The position numbers and the translations under genes are program-made. From positions 2,790,001 through 2,854,000 of the forward strand of contig NZ_CP070491.1 in NCBI RefSeq assembly GCF_016925495.1: a stretch of 64,000 nt of DNA, read 5' to 3'. How positions within the stretch are numbered: the stretch's first letter is position 1; every line of letters starts with the position of its first letter. Shown piece by piece: positions 33,010 to 43,400 of this stretch. The notes beneath the pieces are model-generated. The model did not search any database. It was not told the origin of the DNA and saw nothing but the letters and a program-made list of their open reading frames with translations. Origin of the DNA: Methylococcus sp. EFPC2. GTDB lineage: Bacteria; Pseudomonadota; Gammaproteobacteria; Methylococcales; Methylococcaceae.

Positions 33010-33615
33010 GTGGAACCTTCCATCAAACCTCATGCTCCTTCCTGCATACGTAACAGGGAGCCGATATTGGACATCCTACGCACATATTTCGCGCGCTGCG
33101 GTCATGTTCTGGAGATAGGAAGCGGCACTGGGCAGCACGCGGTTTACTTCGCCGAAGCCCTGAGCCATCTGGCTTGGCAATGCTCCGATCGCGCGGAAAA
33201 TCTGTCGGGCATTCGAACATGGCTGGATGAAGCGGCCCTGCCCAACACGCCGCCCCCTATTGAACTGGACGTAAGCGGTGCCTGGCCCGGCGGACCCTAC
33301 GATGCGATCTTCAGTGCGAACACCCTGCACATCATGCACTGGACCGAGGTCGAGCGATTCTTTGCCGGGCTCAAATCCGTCATGGCCTCCGGGGCCAAAT
33401 TGGCGATCTACGGCCCTTTCAACTACGAAGGCCGGTACAGCAGCCCGAGCAACGCCGACTTCGACGCCTGGCTTAAGGCCAGGGATATGCGCCAAGGCAT
33501 ACGCGACTTCGAAGCGGTGGCCGATTTGGCAACCGGCATCGGCCTGGAATTGCTCGAAGACCGAGCGATGCCTGCCAATAACCGCGCCTTGATCTGGCAA
33601 TTCGTGAGGCCTTGA
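33010..33615 (+). CDS. DUF938 SAM-dependent methyltransferase-like protein
   Basis: A 201-residue soluble protein of the DUF938 family. The SAM motif VLEIGSGTGQHAVYFAEAL is at about residues 33-51, the acidic LDVSGAW and the family-specific FSANTLHIMHW follow, with GPFNYEGRYSSPSN after them. Family members begin with a KPxAPSCxRNxxPI segment, which fits a GTG start at 33010 with an upstream AGCGGA site; the frame is open to 32821, but those residues lie over the tRNA promoter. The substrate is unknown. The next gene follows after 3 bp. Confidence 0.85.
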   Translation: MEPSIKPHAPSCIRNREPILDILRTYFARCGHVLEIGSGTGQHAVYFAEALSHLAWQCSDRAENLSGIRTWLDEAALPNTPPPIELDVSGAWPGGPYDAIFSANTLHIMHWTEVERFFAGLKSVMASGAKLAIYGPFNYEGRYSSPSNADFDAWLKARDMRQGIRDFEAVADLATGIGLELLEDRAMPANNRALIWQFVRP

Positions 33616-33618
33616 ATT

Positions 33619-34764
33619 ATGCGTGCAATCCTACTCGAACATGCGCACGATTTACCCGAAGCCGATTGGAATGCACTCGACACGGACGACGACCCCTTCA
33701 TCAACCGCGCATTCCTGGGCATAGCCGAGCAGACGGGCGCGGCCGATGAAGGTCTCGGGTGGCGCCCCCTGCATTTGACTCTGCGCGACGACCACGATCG
33801 CTTGACCGCACTGCTCCCGCTCTATCTGCGCAGTCATTCCTTCGGGGACTTCTCCCAGGATTGGCATTGGCCCTCGGCCTGGCGCCAGGCCGGGCTGGAC
33901 TATTACCCCAAGCTGGTGACCGGCGTTCCGTTTACGCCCTCGCCCGGTCCGCGCCTGCTGACGCGGGCAGAACCGGAGGTAAGCGCCGCGCCCACCCTCA
34001 TAGCCGCGGCGCTCGACCTGGTGCAGGAATTGGGGGTTTCGTCCTGGCAATGCCTGTTTGCCCGCGAGGCGGACCACGGTCTGCTGGAATCCGCCGGCCT
34101 GCTGCTCCGGCGCGGAGTCCAGTTCCACTGGTTCAACCGGGGTTACCGCGATTTCACAGACTTCCTCGAAACCTTCAACGCCGAAAAACGCAAGAAGGTC
34201 AAGCGCGAGCGCCGCCAGGTGAGCGATGCCGGGCTGCGCATCGAGGTCCGGCATGGCGACGAGATCGATGCCTCGTTGTGGAAGGCGATCCACAGGCATT
34301 ACCGAGATACCTTCAGCCGCTACGGCAATCACCCCGCATTCTCCCTGGAGTTCTTCCAGCGCGTTGGGGCAGCCCTGGCGCGTCGGATGGTGGTGTTCGT
34401 CGCCTGGCGAGACGAGCAACCGGTCGCTTCGGCCATTTGCTACCGGAACGGCGCCGTCCTGTTCGGCCGTCACTGGGGGACGGACATCGATAGCCCCGGC
34501 CTGCATTTCGAACTGTGTTATTACAGCGGCATCGAATACGCCATCGCCCACGGCCTGCGACGCTTCGAGCCCGGAGCCCAAGGCGAGCACAAACTGGCCC
34601 GCGGCTTCGAACCTGCACCGACCTGGTCGGCATTCTGGATCGCGGATCCACGCATGCGCCGCGCCGTGGCCGACTTCCTGGCCCGCGAAGACACGGCCGT
34701 GCAGGACTACGAGGCGGAAATGGCGGAGCGTTTACCCTACAAAATTCAGCAGCAAACTTCCTGA
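33619..34764 (+). CDS. FemAB/GNAT-like N-acyltransferase family protein (PF04339 type)
   Basis: A 381-residue soluble protein matching the family annotated as peptidoglycan biosynthesis/recognition proteins, with a GNAT-like double fold. Diagnostic segments are SQDWHWPSAWRQAGLDYYPK, FTPSPGPRLL, NAEKRKKVKRERRQV, GRHWG and the C-terminal RFEPGAQGEHKLARGFEP. It probably transfers an acyl or aminoacyl group, but the substrate is unproven. It starts 3 bp after the DUF938 gene, so both are likely co-transcribed. The 139 bp to the convergent next gene hold no clear terminator. Confidence 0.8.
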   Translation: MRAILLEHAHDLPEADWNALDTDDDPFINRAFLGIAEQTGAADEGLGWRPLHLTLRDDHDRLTALLPLYLRSHSFGDFSQDWHWPSAWRQAGLDYYPKLVTGVPFTPSPGPRLLTRAEPEVSAAPTLIAAALDLVQELGVSSWQCLFAREADHGLLESAGLLLRRGVQFHWFNRGYRDFTDFLETFNAEKRKKVKRERRQVSDAGLRIEVRHGDEIDASLWKAIHRHYRDTFSRYGNHPAFSLEFFQRVGAALARRMVVFVAWRDEQPVASAICYRNGAVLFGRHWGTDIDSPGLHFELCYYSGIEYAIAHGLRRFEPGAQGEHKLARGFEPAPTWSAFWIADPRMRRAVADFLAREDTAVQDYEAEMAERLPYKIQQQTS

Positions 34765-34903
34765 GGCCATCGATGTCTCAGGCTTCGGTGCCACCTGCCT
34801 CGGCCTATTGAATAAGCCTTGCCGCAATACTGTAAAAGCCGCGACGGGCCGCCGGCCACTTCGAGAACGACGCCGAACGATAGACCGGCGTCATCTGATC
34901 GAG

Positions 34904-36853
34904 CTAACTCGATGCCCGCTTGAGCCCGTATACCTTCAACTGACTGCCCACGACCGTCTCGTTGTCCGCCGCGACGCGGTAGATCATCACATAGACGCGC
35001 CCATTGGCGACCACGGGCGGTATCATGCGGGACATCTTGCCGAGACCGCCGCGCGATCCATCGCCCGTGCGGAACAGCCGTTTCAGCTTGCCGCCGGGCA
35101 GGATGGTGGTGGCGTCATAGGCGACCAACTGGCCTTCGGCGAAATGCTTGTTGGCATCGCCGTATTTGGCGTAGACCACCCACAATATGGCCGAACCGAA
35201 ATCGACCGCGCCCGGCAGCCCGGAAATGGCCGAGGGCTTGCCCGACACCATCAGCAATCCGCCGGGCATGCCGCCCGGAGAGTCCTCGTTACCAGACGCG
35301 ATCTCCGATCCCTCGGCCCGGAAGGTCGGACGCACGCCGGCCGAGGTGGAAACGTTGTAGGACTTGAGATTGGCGTTTTCGCCCCAGACATGCACGATGC
35401 CGCCGGAGTTGTCGCGCAGCACCAGCGCCAGGGAATGGATATGGTGCATGCGGTTGTTTTCCGGATCGCCGCAAGGCTGGAACCAGCCGTGATCGGAATT
35501 CGACGGACAAGGCAGGCTGCGGTTGAGGCGGTTCGCCCGGTCCCAGTTCTCCGCCTCGCCGCCGCCGTGGTAGGAAGCCACCAGCGGCGGCTTGAACAAG
35601 AGGCGGTCGAACTTGTCGTGCCGGCCGAGATCGTTCTTGTCCAGACCGTAGAGAATGCCGTCCTTGGTGCCCTGTAGCAGCACGCTCGATCCCGGAATCA
35701 TCAGAGGACCCGCCGCGCCGAAATCCCAGTCGGCGCCGGCGCTGCCCACCGGCGCGCGGCCGCAGGAGACTTCCGTGTCGTTGCCGCTCCACAAGCAACC
35801 CGCGCCCGAAGTCCGTTCGTCCATGAAAGCCTTGTAGAAATCTATCCTGTTGAGCGACGGCCGCGAGCCGCCGCTGCCCGGAACGAATTGGAGCTTGACC
35901 ATGCTCTCGCTCAGATCCGTGTCGCCGTTGTTGGACGTGCCGTTGGAACTGGCCACGTAGATCATGTCGCCGTCGGTGACCGGCGCGCCGCCCGCGTGCC
36001 AGATGCCGCCGCCCCAGGAATTGAAGGCGGTCGCGCAAAATATGGCCGGATCGCGCGAAACGCCGGCCTGCTGAAGCAGGCCGCGGGTGTCGTAGGCCAC
36101 GACGAAACCGTGCGGATTGGCCCGCCCGCCCTTGAATGATTCGCCGTTGGCGGCAAAGGCCAGCACCAGGCCGTCGTTGCCCGTCAGGGCCAGCCCGGCG
36201 CGCAGTTTCGGATAGGCATATTGTTTCTGCTGGCCACTGCCGTCGGTGAATGTCGCGTTTGCGTCGTTGAACCAGCAGCCATTGCCTTCCTGCGATTGGC
36301 CGAAGATGCGCACCGGCGCGGCCTTGGGCGTGCCGTTCAAGGGATTCAGGACGTGTACATAATAATCCCGGAAACGGTTGTCGCCCGGCGTCTTGAGCAC
36401 CCAGGCAGCCACGAACAGCGTGTTGCTCGCCGGGTCGATGATGGGCGTCGCCGAGATGCCCCACGTCGGCGTGTGCCCCCACATGTCCATATCGTCGCGG
36501 CCCGATGTGTCCGCGGCGGGACCGAGCTTCACCTTGTAGACGGTGGCATTGGTGCGGCCATTGATGCCGATGACCTCGTTCTGCATGGTGGTCACGATGA
36601 CCAGGTCATCCGAGCCGGCGCCGTTTTCCACCACCAAGGGCTGGGTTTCCACTTTTGCGTCGAAATCGTAGGTGCGCAGCAGGCCGAATTTCTTGGCGGT
36701 GACGTTTTGCTTGTCGAGCAAGAATTCGTGGTTATTCGCGGCGGTGCGGAAGTTGTCTCCGGCACGCTGGGTGATGCTGACCGCCCTCGATTGGCCGCTG
36801 GACACGATACAGAGTACGGCAACCAAGGATAAGGCAAAGTTTCCGAGTCGCAT
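34904..36853 (-). CDS. Secreted PQQ-like beta-propeller protein
   Basis: A 649-residue exported protein. It has a Sec signal (LGNFALSLVAVLCIVSS, cleavage after about residue 24) and repeated blades with hydrophobic beta-strands and WGISATPIIDPASNTLFVAA, YDTRGLLQQAG, WGGGIWHAGGAPVTDGDMIYVASSNG-like segments (the latter split across 35 residues). These resemble PQQ-dependent dehydrogenase propellers but I see no cytochrome CxxCH and no clear PQQ disulfide (adjacent CC). About eight cysteines suggest disulfides in the periplasm or outside. It is a stand-alone gene; function is unknown. Confidence 0.6.
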   Translation of the reverse strand: MRLGNFALSLVAVLCIVSSGQSRAVSITQRAGDNFRTAANNHEFLLDKQNVTAKKFGLLRTYDFDAKVETQPLVVENGAGSDDLVIVTTMQNEVIGINGRTNATVYKVKLGPAADTSGRDDMDMWGHTPTWGISATPIIDPASNTLFVAAWVLKTPGDNRFRDYYVHVLNPLNGTPKAAPVRIFGQSQEGNGCWFNDANATFTDGSGQQKQYAYPKLRAGLALTGNDGLVLAFAANGESFKGGRANPHGFVVAYDTRGLLQQAGVSRDPAIFCATAFNSWGGGIWHAGGAPVTDGDMIYVASSNGTSNNGDTDLSESMVKLQFVPGSGGSRPSLNRIDFYKAFMDERTSGAGCLWSGNDTEVSCGRAPVGSAGADWDFGAAGPLMIPGSSVLLQGTKDGILYGLDKNDLGRHDKFDRLLFKPPLVASYHGGGEAENWDRANRLNRSLPCPSNSDHGWFQPCGDPENNRMHHIHSLALVLRDNSGGIVHVWGENANLKSYNVSTSAGVRPTFRAEGSEIASGNEDSPGGMPGGLLMVSGKPSAISGLPGAVDFGSAILWVVYAKYGDANKHFAEGQLVAYDATTILPGGKLKRLFRTGDGSRGGLGKMSRMIPPVVANGRVYVMIYRVAADNETVVGSQLKVYGLKRASS

Positions 36854-37148
36854 GAGATCCTCCTGCAGGGCTGGCGCAAACCTGAACAGTTAGTCCGGCA
36901 TCATCGACAGCGAGGCGCCGGACGGCTTCTTATCGATGCAATCGGGCGAAAATGATGCCGCGACAGCTTACGGCTAGGAGCCGCACTTTTCTGTACGGAA
37001 TATGCGAATTATGCCACCACGACGAACGGGATTATGGTTTCCGTTATAGATTTCTACTTGCGCAATCTCAAAGTGATTTCGTGCAACCAATCCGCCAGCC
37101 AATACCATTAAACTGTGCCGCAACGCATGGTTCGGCCTATGAAAGGCC
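36854..37148. other. 295-bp gap between PQQ-like gene and NYN gene
   Basis: Contains the upstream region of the beta-propeller gene and the 3' flank of the NYN gene. Base composition shifts from GC-rich to AT-rich in this interval, marking one edge of the foreign-looking NYN segment. No promoter, RNA or repeat that I can support. Confidence 0.5.
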
Positions 37149-38579
37149 TCAAACCCCTGAGGAATCAGGCTCCCGAAGGGATTCAATCATACTAACAAGG
37201 CATGATTGATTATACTCCCCATACAGAATCCTAAGCAAAGAAACTGGTTCCAGTACGACGCTTCTCTCTTTACAAGCAACGACAAGCTTGGAAAGCAGAG
37301 CCCGGTCGATTCGATCAAAAACATCAGGGAAGTCTAATAACATGATTTTCTTGCGACCATCCAAATCTTTGCTAACTTCGAAGAGCTTGGCTTTCCAAAA
37401 AATGTCGAATACGTTGTTCGCAACATCTCCCGTGGAACTCGGGCGGGCATGCAATGAATGATTTATTAATTCATCTTTGCCATAAAAAGCCTTGCCTTTC
37501 ATAACGCGATAAAAGTTAAGCAACGCAAACTTGGATACCATAGTCCATTGGCTCTCTCTTAATAGCTCGATATATTTATCTACTAGGGATTTAATTTCCT
37601 TAGTATTTCCGCTAGTTATCATATCCATGCTTGATGCAATAGAGTTTACGGCGTCAAAGCCCGCCATTCGACCCTTATTATTTCTACTCGCGACCGGTCT
37701 TACTGCTATTCCCTTCGAGGTTTTTCTAACATCAAACGACCCATAAGCTAGGAACAAGTCACTCAGCTTTTTGAAGCCGTAATTCCGCGAATCAAAAGAT
37801 GTCCGATTGGAGATGTGGGTACCAACTGCACTCAATGGAGACCAGCCATCGTCGGTCACAGTTGCCGCAACTGCGGTTTTCAGCAGATGGATCAATTGTT
37901 TGTCTACACTCAGGTTGGTCGCCACCTTGTTAAGTGACGAGACAACTGGTAAAGCGCCCTCTATTTTGCCATTTTTCAGGCCTTTGTCCGAAGGCAGGTT
38001 TATTCTGCTAGATGGCTTGCCAGATGGCGGTACAACAGACGGACTTTTTTCGAGGAAATGAGTTTCTGGAGGAGGACACGACAATCGCGCTGACTCAGTG
38101 CCGAGCATAATTGACGGTTTGACGTCTTGCTCCCCATCAATATCTGTCAAAGCCTCAAGATAAACGAATCGGGAACACGCTTTGACAAAAGGTAGGGGGG
38201 TCTTTTTTTCACCAAATCCATAAACCTTCAGACCGTTGGTGAGTATCCTCATAATCAGTGGTGTGAAGTCGCTATCACTGGATACTATGCAGAAAGCATC
38301 GAGCCGTTGACTGTATAACAAATCCATTGCGTCTATTACTAACGCGATGTCTGTAGCGTTCTTACCTTTGGTATAAGCGAACTGTTGTATAGGACGGATG
38401 GCATATTCATGGAGTACATTCTCCCAAGGCTTTAGATTAGGATTTTTCCAATTACCATAAGCCTGTCGAATGTTTGCCACTCCATATTTCGCCAGTTCGG
38501 CAAGGATAATGTCAATTTTTGTAGCAGGAGAATTATCGGCGTCTATCAACAAAGCTATTTTTGCGTCCGCTTGGGACAT
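37149..38579 (-). CDS. NYN-domain nuclease with LOTUS/OST-HTH domain
   Basis: A 476-residue protein with an N-terminal NYN (PIN-like) ribonuclease domain: ALLIDADNSPATKIDIIL, ATDIALVIDAMDLLYS and CIVSSDSDFTPLIMRI supply the conserved acidic residues. After a low-complexity linker, about residues 225-300 (LLKTAVAATVTDDGWSPLSA ... NYGFKKLSDLFLAYGSF) match a LOTUS/OST-HTH RNA-binding domain; the C-terminal 150 residues form a further helical domain. LabA/DUF88-type proteins share this plan and are thought to act on RNA. The gene is clearly AT-richer than its neighbours, a sign of transfer. It sits 27 bp after the gspE stop on the same strand. Confidence 0.82.
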   Translation of the reverse strand: MSQADAKIALLIDADNSPATKIDIILAELAKYGVANIRQAYGNWKNPNLKPWENVLHEYAIRPIQQFAYTKGKNATDIALVIDAMDLLYSQRLDAFCIVSSDSDFTPLIMRILTNGLKVYGFGEKKTPLPFVKACSRFVYLEALTDIDGEQDVKPSIMLGTESARLSCPPPETHFLEKSPSVVPPSGKPSSRINLPSDKGLKNGKIEGALPVVSSLNKVATNLSVDKQLIHLLKTAVAATVTDDGWSPLSAVGTHISNRTSFDSRNYGFKKLSDLFLAYGSFDVRKTSKGIAVRPVASRNNKGRMAGFDAVNSIASSMDMITSGNTKEIKSLVDKYIELLRESQWTMVSKFALLNFYRVMKGKAFYGKDELINHSLHARPSSTGDVANNVFDIFWKAKLFEVSKDLDGRKKIMLLDFPDVFDRIDRALLSKLVVACKERSVVLEPVSLLRILYGEYNQSCLVSMIESLREPDSSGV

Positions 38580-38606
38580 GGTTGCTCCTTCGTTACCCGC
38601 CGTTGA

Positions 38607-40346
38607 TTATGTATCTGAGGTAACTCTCAGCACTTCCTCTATGGTGGTCAACCCGGCCACGGCCTTGCGCAATCCGTCTTCGTACATGGTGTGCATGCCC
38701 TCCTTCAGCGCTTGCTCCTCGATCTGCCGGGCCTGGGCATGGGTCATCACTAAGCGACGCAGGTCGTCGCTCATGACCAGGAACTCCAGGATAGCCAGCC
38801 GGCCTTTGTAACCGGTGCCGTCGCACAGTTCGCAGCCACCCGGCTTATGCAGCCGGACTTCGCCCTGCGGCTGAAAGCGGCGCAGTTTCAGCTCATCCAC
38901 CATTTCCGGCAGGGCCGGGTAACTTTCCTTGCAATGCGGACAGAGGCGGCGCACCAGGCGCTGGCCGATGATGCCGTTGACGGTGGAGGTGATGAGATAG
39001 TCTTCCAGACCCATGTCCATCAAACGGGTAACGCCGCCCGCCGCGTCGTTGGTGTGCAAGGTCGACAACACCAAGTGGCCGGTCAGCGCGGATTGCACGG
39101 CGATGCGGGCAGTTTCCAGATCGCGCATTTCGCCGATCATGATGACGTCCGGGTCCTGGCGCACGATGGAGCGCAAGGCGGTAGCGAAGGTGAGACCGAT
39201 CTGGCTCTTGGTCTGGATCTGGTTGACACCTTCGAGCTGGTATTCCACCGGGTCTTCCACGGTGATGATCTTACGCTCGGGGGTGTTGATCTTGTGCAGC
39301 GCCGTGTAAAGCGTGGTCGACTTGCCCGAGCCGGTGGGGCCGGTGATGAGGATGATGCCGTGCGGCAAATTCAGCACGTCGAGAAAGCGTTGCAAGACTT
39401 CGCCTTCGAATCCCAGCGAACCGAAGTCGAAGGAGATGCTCTCCTTGTGCAGCAAACGGATGACCACGCTCTCGCCGTACATGGTCGGCACGGTGGAGAC
39501 GCGCAGATCCAGTTCCTTGCCCTGCACCTGCAGCTTGATGCGTCCGTCCTGCGGCAATCGGCGCTCGGCGATGTTGAGCTTGGCCATGATCTTGATGCGC
39601 GAGATCACGGCGGCGGTGGAGCGCACCGGCGGCGCTTCCACTTCCTTCAGCACACCGTCGACGCGGAAGCGCACTTTCAGGCGCTCCTCGAACGGTTCGA
39701 CGTGGATGTCCGAGGCACGCGCTTCGACCGCCCGTTGCATGATGAGGTTGACCATGCGGATGACCGGCGCCTCGCTGGCCAGATCCTTCAAATGCTCGAC
39801 ATCGGCCTCGTCGATGTCCTCGTCGCCGCCGAAGTTGTCGACCAATTGCCCCATCAGCGATTTGCCGGAGCCGTGTTGCTGCTCGATGGCCTTTTCGATT
39901 TCGGAAGGCAGCCCCAAACGGGCGCGCACCGGCTTGTCGCAGGCCAGGGCGAGCGCTTCGAGCGTAAACGCATCGTAAGGGTCGGCGACCGCCACCTCGT
40001 AAGCCTCGTCGTTGCTCGCCAGCCCCACCACGCGGTTTTCCTTCAGGAAGCGCGTCGCGACGGTTTCGGGCAGGGGCGAGGCCTCCGGGTAATCGGTCGC
40101 CGCCACCAGGGGCAGCTGGCTGACCTCGGCCAGGGCATCCGCGGCGTCGCGTTCGGATACCACGCCAAGCTTGACCAGCAGGGCCGGCAGGGGCTGGTCG
40201 TCGGTCTGCGCAGAGAGCCTGCGGGCGCGGTGGATTTCATTGTCGCGCGCCTTGCCCTTGCGGATCAGGCAGTCGGCGAAGGCGGCGTAGGCATCGCTCC
40301 CGTTGGCCGGGGCGTCGGTGAGGGGTTCGTTAGGGTTGACGGCCAC
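38607..40346 (-). CDS. gspE: Type II secretion/type IV pilus assembly ATPase (GspE/PilB family)
   Basis: A hexameric cytoplasmic motor ATPase of about 580 residues. Present are the N-terminal GspE/MshE-type domain, Walker A ITGPTGSGKSTTLYTAL, the Asp box ARASDIHVEPFEERLKVRFR, Walker B DPDVIMIGEMRDLETA, the His box TGHLVLSTLHTNDAAG, and the CPHC...CELC zinc module. I prefer GTG 40346 (VAVNPNEP), which has AAGGA seven bases upstream; TTG 40421 overlapping the previous gene's stop is the alternative. The expected partner gspF is absent downstream, where the NYN gene begins. Confidence 0.85.
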   Translation of the reverse strand: MAVNPNEPLTDAPANGSDAYAAFADCLIRKGKARDNEIHRARRLSAQTDDQPLPALLVKLGVVSERDAADALAEVSQLPLVAATDYPEASPLPETVATRFLKENRVVGLASNDEAYEVAVADPYDAFTLEALALACDKPVRARLGLPSEIEKAIEQQHGSGKSLMGQLVDNFGGDEDIDEADVEHLKDLASEAPVIRMVNLIMQRAVEARASDIHVEPFEERLKVRFRVDGVLKEVEAPPVRSTAAVISRIKIMAKLNIAERRLPQDGRIKLQVQGKELDLRVSTVPTMYGESVVIRLLHKESISFDFGSLGFEGEVLQRFLDVLNLPHGIILITGPTGSGKSTTLYTALHKINTPERKIITVEDPVEYQLEGVNQIQTKSQIGLTFATALRSIVRQDPDVIMIGEMRDLETARIAVQSALTGHLVLSTLHTNDAAGGVTRLMDMGLEDYLITSTVNGIIGQRLVRRLCPHCKESYPALPEMVDELKLRRFQPQGEVRLHKPGGCELCDGTGYKGRLAILEFLVMSDDLRRLVMTHAQARQIEEQALKEGMHTMYEDGLRKAVAGLTTIEEVLRVTSDT

Positions 40347-40417
40347 GATCGATTCCTTGTGGGTGAGGTATTCGGCAAGCGGATGAGCGGCGGTATAACC
40401 CGCAACCGCCGCAACGG

Positions 40418-43400
40418 TCAAGACACGGTCAACTCGGCGAGCGGCCTGGGTTGGCCGGTATGGTAGCCCTGCGAGTAGTCGACACCGATTTCCCGCAGTT
40501 TCTCCAGTATCGCCTCGCTTTCCACATATTCGGCGATGGTCTTCATCCCCAGGGAATGGCCGATTTCGTTCATGGATTTGACCATGGCGTAATCGATGGG
40601 GCTATCGGCCAAATCCTTCACGAAGGAGCCGTCGATCTTGAGATAGTCCACGTGCAGGTTTTTCAGGTAGCCGTAGGACGACGACCCGCTGCCGAAGTCG
40701 TCGAGCGAGAATTTGCAGCCGTAACGGCGGATCTGGCGGATGAACTTCACCGCTTCGCCGAACTCGCCGATCGCCGCGGTTTCAGTCACTTCGAAGGTGA
40801 TTTTGCCCAGTGGCCAGTCGGCCGCGAGCAACTCGCCCTGCAAAAACTCCAGGAACGACAGGCTGGTGAGGGACTGCCCGGAAAGGTTGATGGAGAATCC
40901 TCCGACCGCGTCGAACTGCGCCCGGTTCCGCCGTATCCACTCGAAAGCCGAGTGCACCTGCCAGCGGTCGATTTCGGGCATGCGTTTCCACCGTTCGGCG
41001 GCCACGACAAAATCGTAGGGCGGAACCACCCTCCCCTCTTCGTCACGCAAGCCCAGCAATATTTCGTAATGACTGTGGCTGTCCCGCTCGGGAAAGACGG
41101 GAGCGATGAGTTGACAGCGAACGAACAGGGAGTCTTCGGCGAGCAGGCGGTCGATACGGCCGGCCCAATCCAACTGCTGCGCCTGTACTTTCAAGGCCGC
41201 ATCGTCCTCGGCGTAACTATGGATGTTGTTATGCCCCTGTTCCTTGGCGGTTACGAAAGCGGCGTCGGCTTGTTTCAGCACGGTATGGATACTTCCGGGC
41301 GGCACGAACGCCGCCAGGCCGATATGAGCCCCCGGCGCGAAATTGTGCTCGCCCCAGCGGAAATGGAAATCGGACAAGACGCCCAGCAAGGATTCCGCCT
41401 GCGCCTGTCCTTCCCTCCGGTCGACCCCGCTCAACCAAAAGCCGAACGCGTGATCGCCCATGCGCGCGAGTGGTACATGCGCCCCCAGATGAGCACCGAT
41501 CAGTTCGCCGGTCTCTCTTAGCAGGCGGTCGCCGGCCTCCATGCCGCAAAGATTGTTGATGACGCGAAACTGGGCGATGTCTACCAGCCCCAACGTGGCC
41601 TGCGCATTCATTCCTGCCCCGTCCATCTGGGTTCGCTCCAGCCGGCGAATGAACTCCTTGCGGTTGGCCAGGCCGGTGATGGGATCGTGAGTCGCCTGAT
41701 ACCGCAGCTTGTCCTGCATGGACTGGATCAAAGCTCCAGTCGTACGTTCCATTAAGGGGGCATCCAGGCTATCGGATTCGACGGCCTTGTTTTCTTGCAA
41801 GTAGCGGGAAAGCTCCCCCGCCGTGAGTTCGAGCACCTTGGCGCCCCTGCGGTTGACGAAAACGCAACGCCTGGGGTTACCGTCCATCCAGGTCAACTGT
41901 GCCGGCGTCCAGGAATCCGGAGTAAGGGCGAACTTGAACCAGTCGCCGACGCGGAACCGCCGCACGATGGCATCCTCTTCCGGCTCGGGCTCAGCGGATT
42001 TCGGGGGCACAGGAATGAACACCCACTCGGGCTCCGCCCGCTCGCCGGCCTCTCCCACTCCAAGCAACAAGTCGGCCAGCACCTCGATGATATGGTTTTG
42101 CTTCACCTGATCGGGGCAGACATAGACGAGTTGCTCGTCGATATAGTCGAGCAGCCGGTGCACGTCGCTGGCAGGCAGCCGCTCCCGGGGGTGATCACGG
42201 TCCAGCCAGATCTGCAGCTGATCCACCACCTGGATAGCTCGCCGCCATTCCCCGCTCTCCACGCCGTGACGCAGGGCAGCCAGTATCAGCCACCGGCGCC
42301 AGCCGGCTTCGAGCAACTCCGGCAACACCCGGGCCACGTATTTTCCGCCCAGGCGGGCGTCGATCGCGCGCTCGACCGCCCGATGCGAGTCCTCCGTGCG
42401 TTGCCGCGCCGCGCAAGTCTCCCGCAGCCGTTCCAGACGCAGATCGCGCGCCTTGATCAAGGGCTCCGCCAGCTTTTCCAACTCGGCGCGAGCCGAAATC
42501 AACACATCCGGCCGACCGGCGGATTCTCGGGCGATACGCTGGGTGATTTCATCCAATGCATGTTTCAACTGAGGCCACTTGATCTCGCCGCGGTCATCGG
42601 CCGCCAGGGAGAAATGATCCAGTACGTTGAGCACGTCACGGGCCGGATGCGTTTCCATATGCATCAGTCCGGGCGTGGCCAGTGCGCCTTCCAGCAAGGG
42701 GATTTGCAGTACCTGTAGGTAGCGTTTGATGTCCGCTGCCAGGGACTCTTCCTTGAGCGTGTTGTCCAGCAAAGCGCCGAGTACGTCCATCGCCTGCTTG
42801 TTTTCGTCGTTCGGCTGCAGACCCGCCTGCCCGGACGCCGCGAGAGCCTGCGACAACTCCGTCTCCAGAACATGTGGAGCGAGATAGTCGACTTGCTGGG
42901 CGAGTTTGCGGTGCTGGATTTCGCGCAAGGCGGCCTGCAGAGCCGCCGGGCTGACGGCGCCGGCCGGCGCCTGCTGAACGGCCTGCGGAGCGACGCCGCC
43001 CTGCGCCGGGGCGGTCAGGGTCATCAGCAGGCTGGCAGCATCCAGCGGCCCCGGATTGTGCTTTGCGGGAACGGCCGGCGCCGGGGTGTAAGGCTGGGGC
43101 GTGGACTTCTCGTGCTGCGATTCGGCCACGCGCTCCGGAACGACCGGCGCCGCCGGCTGCTCGGGCGCGTGAGCGGATGCCCGATGGACCGCTCTGGGCT
43201 GGATGGTGCTGGCGAGCGCGGATGTCCGCTCCAGCAGGCCGACATACAGGTTGGCCAACTGCGGGACCAAGGCGCGGGCGAAAGCCGCATAGATGACGCG
43301 TCTGGCCGGGACAGAAAAATCCAGGCCGTTCAGGCCGACGCGGAACGCCTCCAGCAATACGGCCGGCCCCAGCGGGTGCCGCTGGCCGGGGACCGAAGCG

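Noticed and set aside
34904-36853. PQQ-dependent alcohol dehydrogenase
   Set aside because: Propeller repeats are present, but I could not find the adjacent-cysteine pair or catalytic aspartate context of methanol dehydrogenases, and no cytochrome or pqq gene is adjacent.
36974-37186. 70-codon minus-strand frame after the NYN gene
   Set aside because: Overlaps the 3' end of the NYN gene; no motif and no convincing start signal.
38847-40466. 539-codon plus-strand frame antisense to gspE
   Set aside because: Composition is that of a shadow frame (His/Gln/Gly/Val-rich) and gspE motifs on the minus strand are complete.
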